Assembly (NCBI GenBank): GCA_038150465.1
Contig: JAYOTP010000044.1
Span: 1 to 13,216, forward strand
DNA: 13,216 bases
Source: RFXV01 sp038150465
GTDB taxonomy: Bacteria; Bacteroidota; Bacteroidia; Flavobacteriales; Schleiferiaceae
Direction: 5' to 3'
A program made the translations under genes and the position numbers. The notes below the pieces were generated by a model. It searched no databases and was not told the DNA's origin. It worked only from the letters and a program-made list of their open reading frames with translations. Shown here in pieces: positions 1 to 7,394 of the stretch; the stretch's first letter is position 1; each line of letters opens with the position of its first letter.

Positions 1-35
1 GCGGCGACCCTGCAAAAAGGCATCGTTCCGCGCAT
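1..35 (-). CDS. possible 5' end of a gene downstream of lspA (partial)
   Basis: An ATG at 35-33 on the minus strand opens a frame that stays open to the window edge (11 complete codons, reading MRGTMPFCRVA). It lies 14 bases after the lspA stop, a spacing that would suit another gene of the ileS-dksA-lspA run. A second in-frame ATG lies at 23-21. There is too little sequence to identify a product, and an open stretch this short is expected by chance, so this is only a placeholder. Confidence 0.2.
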   Translation of the reverse strand, partial: MRGTMPFCRVA

Positions 36-49
36 TTCAAGGAGGGTTC

Positions 50-637
50 TCAAGACAGCGTTTTCCTTTGGAATAGAAGCATCAAAGCAACGCCCACCGA
101 AATGCTGGCATCGGCCAGATTGAAGATCGGACGGAAGAAAATGAAATAGTCGCCGCCCCAAATGGGCAACCAGTCTGGCAGGTATCCCTTGTAGAGAGGA
201 AAGTAGAACATGTCCACCACGCGGCCGTGCAGGAAGCTTCCGTAACCGCCTTCCTCTGGGAAAAGAGTGGCGGCAGAACCCAGGCTCTCGCTGAAGATCA
301 TGCCGTAGAAGGCGCTGTCAATGATGTTGCCCAGCGCACCTGCCAGTATGAGGGAAACAGAGGCCACGGAGAGCGCACCCGCATTTTGTTTGATCAGGCT
401 GCGCAGCCAGAAAAAGATGCCCACAACGGCCACCATGCGGAACAAACTCAGAAAGAGCTTGCCATAAGATCCGCCCAGTTCCAGGCCAAAGGCCATTCCC
501 GGGTTTTCAGTGAAATGGATGATGAACCAGTCTGCGATCTGTATCTCCTCTCCCAACTGGAGATTCAATTTGATCCAGAATTTCAGCAACTGATCCGCCA
601 AAAGCACGGAACAGATGATCAGCGTGGCTCGCTTCAA
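50..637 (-). CDS. lspA: lipoprotein signal peptidase (signal peptidase II)
   Basis: This is the inner-membrane aspartyl protease that cleaves the signal peptide from diacylglyceryl-modified prolipoproteins. Family landmarks appear in order: DQ at 15-16, NPGMAFG at 45-51, GNIID at 103-107, GRVVD with catalytic Asp142, and FNLAD with catalytic Asp176. Four hydrophobic segments fit the LspA fold. The chain has 195 residues against about 165 in proteobacteria. The extra length is mostly a loop at about 108-139 between GNIID and VVD, a form known in Bacteroidota. The start is a TTG. The codon before it is ACA and the one before that is the TAA stop of the upstream dksA-like gene in the same frame, so no earlier start exists, and the next candidate starts would trim the conserved first helix. 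No clear Shine-Dalgarno is seen, so translational coupling to the gene in front is likely (inference). Confidence 0.95.
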   Translation of the reverse strand: MKRATLIICSVLLADQLLKFWIKLNLQLGEEIQIADWFIIHFTENPGMAFGLELGGSYGKLFLSLFRMVAVVGIFFWLRSLIKQNAGALSVASVSLILAGALGNIIDSAFYGMIFSESLGSAATLFPEEGGYGSFLHGRVVDMFYFPLYKGYLPDWLPIWGGDYFIFFRPIFNLADASISVGVALMLLFQRKTLS

Positions 638-640
638 TGT

Positions 641-1018
641 TTATTGCTTGTTCTTGGCGTCAATGCTCATCGTTGTGTGCGGAACCAGCATCAGGCGTTC
701 CTTGCTGATCAGCTTACCGGTCTCGCGGCACACTCCGTAGGTCTTGTTCTCGATTCGCAGGATGGCATTCTTCAGGTCGCGAATGAATTTCTCCTGCCGA
801 ATGGCCAACTGACTGTTGGCTTCCTTGCTCATTGTATCCGAACCCTCCTCAAAGGCTTTGAAAGTAGGCGCCGTGTCATCGGTGCCGTTGTTCCTGTCGT
901 TGGCGAAGTTTTCACGGAGCACTTGCAGGTCCTTTTCGGCCTTGTCGATCTTCTCGAGTATAAGTTTCTTGAATTCAGCAAGTTCCTTGTCTGAATAACG
1001 GATCATATCTTCTGCCAT
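641..1018 (-). CDS. DksA/TraR-family transcriptional regulator with degenerate zinc finger
   Basis: This 125-residue protein has an N-terminal helical, coiled-coil-like half (about 8-92, rich in K/E/L) followed by a C-terminal DksA-type finger. DksA proteins enter the RNA polymerase secondary channel and adjust initiation, often together with ppGpp. Aligning the finger by eye with E. coli DksA (FGYC...C...LCIDC) gives YGVC at 94-97 and MSIDA at 117-121. The four zinc ligands thus become Cys97, Thr100, Ser118 and Ala121, so zinc binding is unlikely. Such Cys-poor versions are common in Bacteroidota. The DxxDxA tip motif of E. coli DksA is not clearly present; acidic residues occur at 47-48 and 57-61. 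The ATG start has a TAnnTTTG element 28 bases upstream. It lies between ileS and lspA on the same strand, and its function in this phylum is poorly defined. Confidence 0.9.
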   Translation of the reverse strand: MAEDMIRYSDKELAEFKKLILEKIDKAEKDLQVLRENFANDRNNGTDDTAPTFKAFEEGSDTMSKEANSQLAIRQEKFIRDLKNAILRIENKTYGVCRETGKLISKERLMLVPHTTMSIDAKNKQ

Positions 1019-1046
1019 GACGCGGGTATTTGTAATTCGGGGACGG

Positions 1047-1054
1047 CAAAAATA
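1047..1054 (-). promoter_or_regulatory. Bacteroidota-type -7 element (TATTTTTG) upstream of the dksA-like gene
   Basis: On the minus strand the ileS-dksA gap contains TATTTTTG, an exact match to the Bacteroidota -7 consensus TAnnTTTG. It ends 28 bases before the dksA-like ATG, which would give a leader of roughly 20 bases. No TTG/TTTG -33 element stands at the usual distance of about 19 bases, so this is half a promoter by sequence. If real, it would let dksA-lspA be transcribed independently of ileS. Confidence 0.4.
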
Positions 1055-1088
1055 ACAGAATGCCGCTAATGCTTCAGCTGGTCTTTTT

Positions 1089-4000
1089 TCAACTCACCGT
1101 TGCAGCCTTTTCCAGATCGATACGAAGGGGTATTCCCTCCAGATCCAGCGCATGGGCTGCTTCCTTCAGAACAGTCTTCCGACTCAATTCCACAGCCAGC
1201 ACTTCGCGGCTGATATAGGCCGCGTGCGCATCGAGTGCCGTCCACAATTCCTCGCTGCATTCCACACCAATTCGGATGCGGTCGGTCAGATCCAGATCGA
1301 GCTCTTTGCGCAGATTCTGGATGCGGTTCACCAGTTCACGGGCCAAGCCTTCCTGCCGGAGTTCTTCGTCGATCTGTATGTCGAGTGCCACCGTCGTATC
1401 GCCCTCGCTGGCCACAAGCCAACCGGGGATGTCGTCTGCCATCACTTCCAGATCGCCGTCCTGTAATTCAAATACAGCTCCTTCCAGATCGAGAGCAAAA
1501 GACTTTTGCTGCTCATAGGCCGCGATCTCCTCCTGCCCCATCTGCGCCACCGCCTGAGACAATGCCTTCATCTGCTTGCCCACCCGTGGACCCAATGCCC
1601 TGAAATTGGGCTTCACTCTTTTGACGATCAATCCGCTCGTGTCCTCAAGCAACTCGAGCTCCTTCACATTCACCTCAGAGGTGATCAGTCCGGCCACCGA
1701 TTCCAGATGGGCTTTCTGATCCTGATCGAGCACAGGCACAACGAGTTTTTTCAGCGGCTGCCGGACACGGATCCGCTCCTTCTTACGGATGCCCAGGATC
1801 ATGGAGGTGATCTTCTGCGCCTTGCGCATGCGCCACTGCAGCTCTTGATCGATCCGCTTTTCATCCAGCTGAGGAAAATCTGCACAATGCACCGAAGACG
1901 GGGCGTCTGAACTTCGTCCGCTTTGAAGATCACCGAACAAGCGGTCGGCAAAGAAGGGAGCGATAGGCGCCATCAACAGGGCGACCGTCTCCAAACAATG
2001 ATGAAGGGTGGAGAAGGCCATGAGCTGATCGCTGCCCTGTTCGCTCTTCCAGAATCGTCTCCGGCTCAAACGCACGAACCAGTTGCTCAGATTCTCGACG
2101 GTGAATTCCTGTATCGCCCGAGCGGCACGCGTGGGCTCGTACTCGGCGTAGGAAGCATCCACCGAAGCGACAAGACTGTTCAACTCGGAAAGGATCCAAA
2201 GGTCCAGCGGATTGGAGACGGAATGAAGCTCTTTCTTATCGGGTGTGAATCCCTCGATATTGGCATAGAGGGCGAAGAAGTTGTAGGTGTTGTACAGGGT
2301 GCCAAAGAACTTGCGCTGCACCTCGGCAATGCCCTCGCTGTCAAAGCGGAGGTTGTCCCAGGGCTGGGCGTTGCTGACCATATACCAACGAGTGGCATCT
2401 GCACCAAAACGGTCCATCGTCTCGAAGGGATCCACCGCGTTGCCCAATCGCTTGGACATCTTTTGGCCGTTCTTGTCGAGCACCAGGCCATTGCTGACCA
2501 CGGTCTTGTACGCAGGCGAATCGAAGACCATACTGGCGATGGCGTGCAGGGTATAGAACCATCCACGCGTCTGATCGACGCCCTCGGCAATGAAGTCTGC
2601 GGGGAAAAGTGTCTTGAATTTCTCCTTATTCTCGAAGGGATAATGCCACTGTGCGTAGGGCATGCTGCCCGAGTCGAACCACACATCTATAAGATCGGAC
2701 TCCCGGTGCATGGGCTGTCCATCGGAACTCAACAGAACGATCTCGTCCATATGCGGACGGTGCAGATCCACCTGATCGTAATTGGCCTCCGACATGTCGC
2801 CCGGCACAAAGTCCGCCAATGGATCCTCATCCATCAAGCCAGCGGCCACCGCCTTGGCACATTCGGTCTTGAGTTCTTCCACAGAGCCAATGAGCTTGCG
2901 CTCGCTGCCATTTTCGGTGCTCCAAACAGGAAGCGGAATGCCCCAGTACCTCGAGCGGCTCAGGTTCCAGTCGTTCAGGTTCTGGAGCCAGTTGCCAAAG
3001 CGGCCCTCACCCGTAGACCTCGGTTTCCACTGAATGCCTGCATTGTGCTCGATCATTCGGTCCCGTGAGGCTGTAGCCCGGATGAACCATGAGTCGAGCG
3101 GATAGTAGAGAACCGGTCGGTCGGTGCGCCAGCAGTGGGGATAGCTGTGGACGTATTTTTCCACCTTGAACGCCTTGTTGGCCTCCTTGAGCTCAATGGC
3201 GATCTCCACATCCAGCCCGCGCTCCGGACGCTCTTCATCCGCATAATATTCATCCTTCACATAGCGACCAGCCAAACGGCCCATGGCCGAAATATAGCGG
3301 CCCTGCAGGTCGACGATGGGCGTCTCCTGCCCTTCCTCGTCAAGAACGAGCATGGGCGGAACACCTGCTGCAGTGGCCACGCGCGCATCGTCTGCACCGA
3401 ATGTGGGTGCGATGTGCACGATCCCGGTGCCGTCCTCAGTGCTCACGAAATCTCCTGCGATCACCTGAAATGCCTGATCCGCATTTCGAGCGGGCGTCAC
3501 ATAGGGCATCAACTGCTGGTATCGAAGGCCGACCAGGTCGCGGCCGGTGCATTGTCCCACAATACGCCAGGGGATCTGCTTGTCCCCGGGCGTGTAGTCT
3601 TCCCAAGCGACCTCAGCGTCTTTTTCTTTGAAGTATTTCGCCACCAGCGGCTTGGCCAGTACCACGCGAATGGGCTTGTGGGTATAAGCGTTGAAGGTGG
3701 ACACACAGACATACTCGATGTCTTCACCCACTGCCAGTGCGGTGTTGGCCGGCAAGGTCCAGGGCGTGGTCGTCCATGCCAGTAAATGAATGGATTCCGA
3801 GCCGAACAGCTCTGCCAAAGCAGTTGAAGGATCGACCAAAAACTGAGCAACGACCGTAGTGTCCTTGACATCCCGATAGGTGCCCGGCTGATTCAGTTCG
3901 TGGGAACTCAGACCGGTTCCCGCCTTGGGCGAATAGGGCTGAATGGTGTAGCCCTTGTAGATCATGTCCTTGTCCCACAGCTGACGCAAGAGCCACCAGA

Positions 4001-4478
4001 CCGTTTCAATGTATTTGGTCTTGTAGGTGATGTACGGGTCGTCCATTTTGACCCAATAGCCCATGCGCTCGGTGAGTTCCTGCCAGTGATCGGTGTACTT
4101 CATCACGGCCTTGCGGCAGGCATCGTTGTACTCTTCGATGCTGATGCTCTTTCCGATGTCTTCCTTGGTGATGCCCAACTCCTTCTCCACGCCGAGTTCG
4201 ATGGGCAGACCGTGGGTATCCCAACCGGCTTTTCGCTCCACTCGCTTTCCCTTCAGCGTTTGGTAGCGACAGAACAGATCCTTGATCGTGCGGGCCAGTA
4301 CATGGTGGATCCCCGGCATACCATTGGCCGAGGGAGGTCCTTCATAGAAGACAAAGGGTTCGGCATCCTTTCGCAGTTCCATGGAGCGATCGAAGGTTTC
4401 TTCATCCTTCCATTTTTGCTGGACATACCGATGGATCTCCGGGAGGTCCAACTTTTTGTATTCGGGAAAACGGCTCAT
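1089..4478 (-). CDS. ileS: isoleucine--tRNA ligase, type 2 (IleRS2-like)
   Basis: This is a cytoplasmic class Ia aminoacyl-tRNA synthetase that charges tRNA-Ile; its 1129 residues suit type-2 IleRS. Visible landmarks are the signature region GIHH at 56-59 after GPPSANG, WDTHGLPIE at 86-94, and the CP1 editing domain with TTPWTLPAN at 237-245 and VHIAPTFGADD at 354-364. SYPHCWRTDRP follows at 445-455, WNLSRSRYWGIPLPVW at 504-519, and KMSKR at 673-677. No C-terminal zinc-binding cysteine cluster is seen. That absence and KMSKR fit the eukaryote-like type 2 form, which is generally mupirocin-tolerant. The oddity is that the usual HxGH signature is inverted to GxHH. The ATG at 4478 gives MSRFPEYKKLDLPEI, typical of the family's N terminus. 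The gene leads the run ileS - dksA-like - lspA and is divergent from the gene at 4561. Confidence 0.97.
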   Translation of the reverse strand: MSRFPEYKKLDLPEIHRYVQQKWKDEETFDRSMELRKDAEPFVFYEGPPSANGMPGIHHVLARTIKDLFCRYQTLKGKRVERKAGWDTHGLPIELGVEKELGITKEDIGKSISIEEYNDACRKAVMKYTDHWQELTERMGYWVKMDDPYITYKTKYIETVWWLLRQLWDKDMIYKGYTIQPYSPKAGTGLSSHELNQPGTYRDVKDTTVVAQFLVDPSTALAELFGSESIHLLAWTTTPWTLPANTALAVGEDIEYVCVSTFNAYTHKPIRVVLAKPLVAKYFKEKDAEVAWEDYTPGDKQIPWRIVGQCTGRDLVGLRYQQLMPYVTPARNADQAFQVIAGDFVSTEDGTGIVHIAPTFGADDARVATAAGVPPMLVLDEEGQETPIVDLQGRYISAMGRLAGRYVKDEYYADEERPERGLDVEIAIELKEANKAFKVEKYVHSYPHCWRTDRPVLYYPLDSWFIRATASRDRMIEHNAGIQWKPRSTGEGRFGNWLQNLNDWNLSRSRYWGIPLPVWSTENGSERKLIGSVEELKTECAKAVAAGLMDEDPLADFVPGDMSEANYDQVDLHRPHMDEIVLLSSDGQPMHRESDLIDVWFDSGSMPYAQWHYPFENKEKFKTLFPADFIAEGVDQTRGWFYTLHAIASMVFDSPAYKTVVSNGLVLDKNGQKMSKRLGNAVDPFETMDRFGADATRWYMVSNAQPWDNLRFDSEGIAEVQRKFFGTLYNTYNFFALYANIEGFTPDKKELHSVSNPLDLWILSELNSLVASVDASYAEYEPTRAARAIQEFTVENLSNWFVRLSRRRFWKSEQGSDQLMAFSTLHHCLETVALLMAPIAPFFADRLFGDLQSGRSSDAPSSVHCADFPQLDEKRIDQELQWRMRKAQKITSMILGIRKKERIRVRQPLKKLVVPVLDQDQKAHLESVAGLITSEVNVKELELLEDTSGLIVKRVKPNFRALGPRVGKQMKALSQAVAQMGQEEIAAYEQQKSFALDLEGAVFELQDGDLEVMADDIPGWLVASEGDTTVALDIQIDEELRQEGLARELVNRIQNLRKELDLDLTDRIRIGVECSEELWTALDAHAAYISREVLAVELSRKTVLKEAAHALDLEGIPLRIDLEKAATVS

Positions 4479-4499
4479 GGATCGCTGTGAATCAGTGCG

Positions 4500-4529
4500 C
4501 GAAATTAACGCATCTTGCGAAGGCCTAAA
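4500..4529 (-). promoter_or_regulatory. candidate ileS promoter (TTTA - 18 bp - TAATTTCG)
   Basis: Minus-strand bases 4507-4500 read TAATTTCG, one mismatch from TAnnTTTG, and 4529-4526 read TTTA, one mismatch from TTTG, with 18 bases between them. The -7 box ends 21 bases before the ileS ATG. Geometry fits a Bacteroidota housekeeping promoter, but both boxes are imperfect. The -33 box falls in the loop of the dyad at 4518-4539. Confidence 0.3.
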
Positions 4530-4539
4530 CAGGCCTTTG
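4518..4539. repeat. inverted repeat in the ileS / 4561 divergent gap
   Basis: AAGGCCT (4520-4526) and AGGCCTT (4531-4537) are perfect inverted copies around the loop AAAC. A G-T wobble (4519/4538) and a C-G pair (4518/4539) extend the stem to nine pairs in plus-strand RNA. It sits 21 bases before the TTG of the plus-strand gene, within the region that must carry both divergent promoters. It has no U-tract, so it is not an ordinary terminator. It could be an operator or a 5'-UTR hairpin. Confidence 0.5.
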
Positions 4540-4560
4540 ACCGAAAGACCTCAGACCACT

Positions 4561-4788
4561 TTGGAAGAAGAAAAGAATACGACCGGATCACTGGATGGAT
4601 CGCTTCGGGAGCACATTCGCTCCTTCGGTGCTCCGGGCGCTTTGGCCGTACTGGCCTTTGGATACCGAGCCGTGGAGATCTGGCGGGAGGAATTTCCCAG
4701 AGATTGGGAAGCGGTGAAGAAAAAAGCACAGGCGCGGAAAAAGGAGAAGGAAGCCGAGGAGAAAAGCGCTAAAAACCGCAAGGCTTGA
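4561..4788 (+). CDS. small conserved-looking hypothetical protein, coupled to the fusion gene
   Basis: This 75-residue protein starts at TTG 4561 (LEEEKNTTGSLDGSL); longer starts in this frame would run into the divergent ileS promoter region and ileS itself. The N-terminal part is polar. A central stretch, about residues 23-42, reads IRSFGAPGALAVLAFGYRAV and is moderately hydrophobic. The C-terminal third, about 53-75, is almost all Lys/Glu/Ala/Arg and probably forms a charged helix. No family is recognised. Its TGA stop overlaps the TTG start of the next gene in the four bases TTGA (4785-4788), a classic sign of coupled translation, so its product probably works with the phosphatase-TPR-sulfotransferase protein. 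The hydrophobic patch is too weak to call a membrane segment. The exact start is uncertain. Confidence 0.65.
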   Translation: MEEEKNTTGSLDGSLREHIRSFGAPGALAVLAFGYRAVEIWREEFPRDWEAVKKKAQARKKEKEAEEKSAKNRKA

Positions 4789-7328
4789 CCAAGAGGCCCA
4801 AAGTTCTGCTGATCGGCTGGGACGCCGCCGACTGGAAGATCATCGAACCGCTCATGGCGCAGGGGCAGATGCCCACGCTCAAGAAATTTCTGAGCGAAGG
4901 CGTACACGGCAACCTGGCCACCCTGCAACCCGTGCTCTCCCCTATGCTGTGGACCTCCATTGCCACGGGCAAACGGGCCTGGCAGCATGGGATCCACGGA
5001 TTCGTTGAACTCAATGCTGAAGGCAGCGAACTGCAACCGGTGAATGTGACGAGCCGAAAGGTCAAGGCCGTCTGGAACATCCTCAACCAAAAGGGGTACC
5101 GCAGCAATGTGGTCTCCTGGTGGCCCAGCCACCCGGCGGAGCCGATCAACGGCGCCATGGTGTCCAACTTCTATCAAAAAGAAGGAAATGCCTTCCCCCC
5201 CGACTGGGACCTCGCCCCTGCCACCGTTCATCCGCCCGAGCTGTATGAAAAACTCAAGAGCCTGCGCTTCCACCCGTCGGAGCTGACCGGATCGATGCTG
5301 CTGCCCTTCGTGAAAAAGGCAGCTGAGATAGAGATCGAAAAGGACAAGACCATGCAGGGGGTGATGCGCATTTTGAGCCACGCTTGCAGCGTGCACAACG
5401 CGGCCACTTATCTGCAAGAGCACAGCGAATGGGATTTCATGGCCGTCTACCACGACGCCATCGATCACTGGAGCCACCTCTGCATGAAGTACCATCCGCC
5501 AAAGCAAAAGCATGTAGATGCGGAGCGCTATGAACGCTACAATGAGGTAGTCGCCTCCGGCTATCGCTTCCACGACATGATGCTCGAACGGCATCTGGCA
5601 CTGGCCGATGAGGACACGACCGTCATTCTGCTGTCGGACCACGGATTCCACAGCGATCACCTGCGGCCCAGCGTACTGCCCAAGGAACCCGCTGCACCCG
5701 CGCACGAGCACAGGCATTTTGGCATTCTCGCCATGCGGGGCCCGCAGATCAAAAAAGGCGAAACCATCTACGGATCCCGTCTGCTCGACATTGCACCCAC
5801 CATCCTCCAGCTCTTCGGACTGCCCGTGGGAAAAGACATGGAAGGCAGCGTGCTCATGCAGGCCTTTGCCGATCCGGTGGAAGTGAAGATGGTCGACTCC
5901 TGGGAACAGATCCCGGGCATCAGCGGACAACACGACCAACAGCTGAACGAAAATGGTGAGGACGCAAGGGCGGGCATCCAGCAACTGGAAGAACTGGGCT
6001 ACATCGAACCCATGGGTCCGGACAAAGCAAAGAACATCGAACGCTCACTGCGTGAGAATCGATACAATCTGGCGGTCAGCTATCTGGACGGACAACGCTA
6101 CCGGGAAGCCGCCCGCCTGCTCACAGAGCTTTGGCAGGAAGATCCGGAAGCCATTCGCTATCTCGACCGACTGATCCGGGTGCACGTCACGCTCAACGAG
6201 CTGAAAAAGGCCCAGGAGATCATGGACATGGCCCTGCAAAAGCACGACCGCTCTGCACGGGTCCACTTCCTGCAAGGCCTGATCCATGCGGCGGCCGGGC
6301 GGGACCGACAGGCACTCCAAACTTTCGAGAAACTCCTGGAAATGGCGCCTGAAGATGTCCATCTGATCAACCAAGTGGCCCGCGTCCACCGGATGAAGGA
6401 GCGGTACGATGAAGGAGAAAAGGGATACCGAAGAGCACTGGCGCTGGATCCGCACAACTTCACGGCCATGACGGGCATCGGCTACTGCCTCCTCCAAAAG
6501 GAAGACTTTGAGCCCGCGCTCGACATGCTGCTGCAGTCGGTGGAATTGCTTTACAGCCAACCGGTAGCACACATATACATCGGGGAGGCGTTGAGGGGAA
6601 TGGAACTCTACGCCGAGAGCGCTCAGGCCTTTGAATTGGCCCGGCGAATGCTGCCCGGCAACGGCAAGATCCTTCACTACCTGCTCGAGCTTTATGCGGA
6701 TCGGCTGGCGCTGCCTGAAAAGGCCCAGGAGATCCAAAGCGCACTCGATCAGCTCCAAAGTGAGCCGGTGATCGTGGTCTCCGGATTGCCCCGTTCGGGT
6801 ACCTCGCTGATGATGCAGATGCTGCACCAAGCGGGCATTCCCATACTGACCGATGAGAAACGTGCGGCCGATGACTCGAACCCCAAAGGCTACTTCGAAC
6901 TCGATGCGGTGAAGCGGATCAAATCGGACAAAAGCTGGGTGGCTCAGGCTCAGGGAAAGGCTGTAAAAGTGGTGGCCCCACTGCTTCCAGGGCTTCCCGT
7001 TGGCCAGCGCTACAAGATCATCTACCTGAAGCGCTCCCTGACGGAGATCCTGGTCTCCCAACAAGTGATGCTGGGCAAAAGCAGACATGCGGCACTCAAA
7101 AACTTTCCGCTGCAGATGGCCAACAATCTTCAGGCACAGCACGACCGCGCCATCTCCTGGATGCAGCAGCAACCGCATGTGGAATACATCGAACTGGACT
7201 ACGAGCAGCTGGTCGGAAAGGACAAGGGAGTGGAAGAGCAACTGCAGGCGCTGCTCAAGGAGGTGGATTTCTCGGGCATTTGGGAGTCCGTGGACGAAAA
7301 ACTCTACCGCAGCAGACTAACAGATTAA
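4785..7328 (+). CDS. alkaline-phosphatase-superfamily / TPR / sulfotransferase fusion protein
   Basis: This is an 847-residue, three-part protein. (1) Residues 6-~365 form a type I phosphodiesterase/nucleotide-pyrophosphatase-like domain. Likely metal ligands are Asp13 (GWDAADW), Asp227 and His231 (IDHWSH), Asp285-His286 (SDHGF) and His311. The likely nucleophile is Ser52 in SPMLWTSIATG, placed by the nine-residue spacing to TG. (2) About 420-655 are helix pairs of TPR type, e.g. YDEGEKGYRRALALDP at 541-556. (3) Residues 661-847 form a sulfotransferase domain: the 5'-PAPS loop SGLPRSGTS at 666-674 and the 3'-phosphate motif with Arg750 and Ser758 at the canonical eight-residue spacing. The end, VDEKLYRSR, resembles a natural family C terminus. 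No signal peptide or membrane segment precedes strand 1, so a cytoplasmic site is inferred. The TTG start overlaps the previous stop; the next ATG would remove Asp13. Substrates are unknown. Confidence 0.9.
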   Translation: MTKRPKVLLIGWDAADWKIIEPLMAQGQMPTLKKFLSEGVHGNLATLQPVLSPMLWTSIATGKRAWQHGIHGFVELNAEGSELQPVNVTSRKVKAVWNILNQKGYRSNVVSWWPSHPAEPINGAMVSNFYQKEGNAFPPDWDLAPATVHPPELYEKLKSLRFHPSELTGSMLLPFVKKAAEIEIEKDKTMQGVMRILSHACSVHNAATYLQEHSEWDFMAVYHDAIDHWSHLCMKYHPPKQKHVDAERYERYNEVVASGYRFHDMMLERHLALADEDTTVILLSDHGFHSDHLRPSVLPKEPAAPAHEHRHFGILAMRGPQIKKGETIYGSRLLDIAPTILQLFGLPVGKDMEGSVLMQAFADPVEVKMVDSWEQIPGISGQHDQQLNENGEDARAGIQQLEELGYIEPMGPDKAKNIERSLRENRYNLAVSYLDGQRYREAARLLTELWQEDPEAIRYLDRLIRVHVTLNELKKAQEIMDMALQKHDRSARVHFLQGLIHAAAGRDRQALQTFEKLLEMAPEDVHLINQVARVHRMKERYDEGEKGYRRALALDPHNFTAMTGIGYCLLQKEDFEPALDMLLQSVELLYSQPVAHIYIGEALRGMELYAESAQAFELARRMLPGNGKILHYLLELYADRLALPEKAQEIQSALDQLQSEPVIVVSGLPRSGTSLMMQMLHQAGIPILTDEKRAADDSNPKGYFELDAVKRIKSDKSWVAQAQGKAVKVVAPLLPGLPVGQRYKIIYLKRSLTEILVSQQVMLGKSRHAALKNFPLQMANNLQAQHDRAISWMQQQPHVEYIELDYEQLVGKDKGVEEQLQALLKEVDFSGIWESVDEKLYRSRLTD

Positions 7329-7394
7329 AGGAATTCCAGGGCAAACGAGGCGAATGGGTCCGCCACTTGGTATTCCACAAGCGAGAAAGGGACC

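Noticed and set aside
227..994. 255-codon plus-strand frame across lspA and the dksA-like gene
   Set aside because: Both minus-strand genes have clear family motifs; this frame spans two genes and their junction and shows no domain.
1923..3068. 381-codon open frame on the plus strand opposite ileS
   Set aside because: It lies wholly within ileS on the other strand, has no recognisable domain, and IleRS motifs are continuous through it. Long antisense frames are usual in coding DNA with this base composition.
4381..4560. Upstream extension of the 75-residue protein into ileS
   Set aside because: It would overlap the start of ileS on the opposite strand and cover the divergent promoter region; TTG 4561 is a more economical start.
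4551..5984. 477-codon open frame on the minus strand opposite the small gene and fusion gene
   Set aside because: The plus strand carries the conserved phosphatase motifs throughout this stretch. The antisense translation is rich in His, Gln and Val with no domain, typical of a shadow frame.
6045..7241. 398-codon open frame on the minus strand opposite the TPR and sulfotransferase part
   Set aside because: The plus-strand frame contains TPR and PAPS motifs across the whole stretch; the antisense frame has none.
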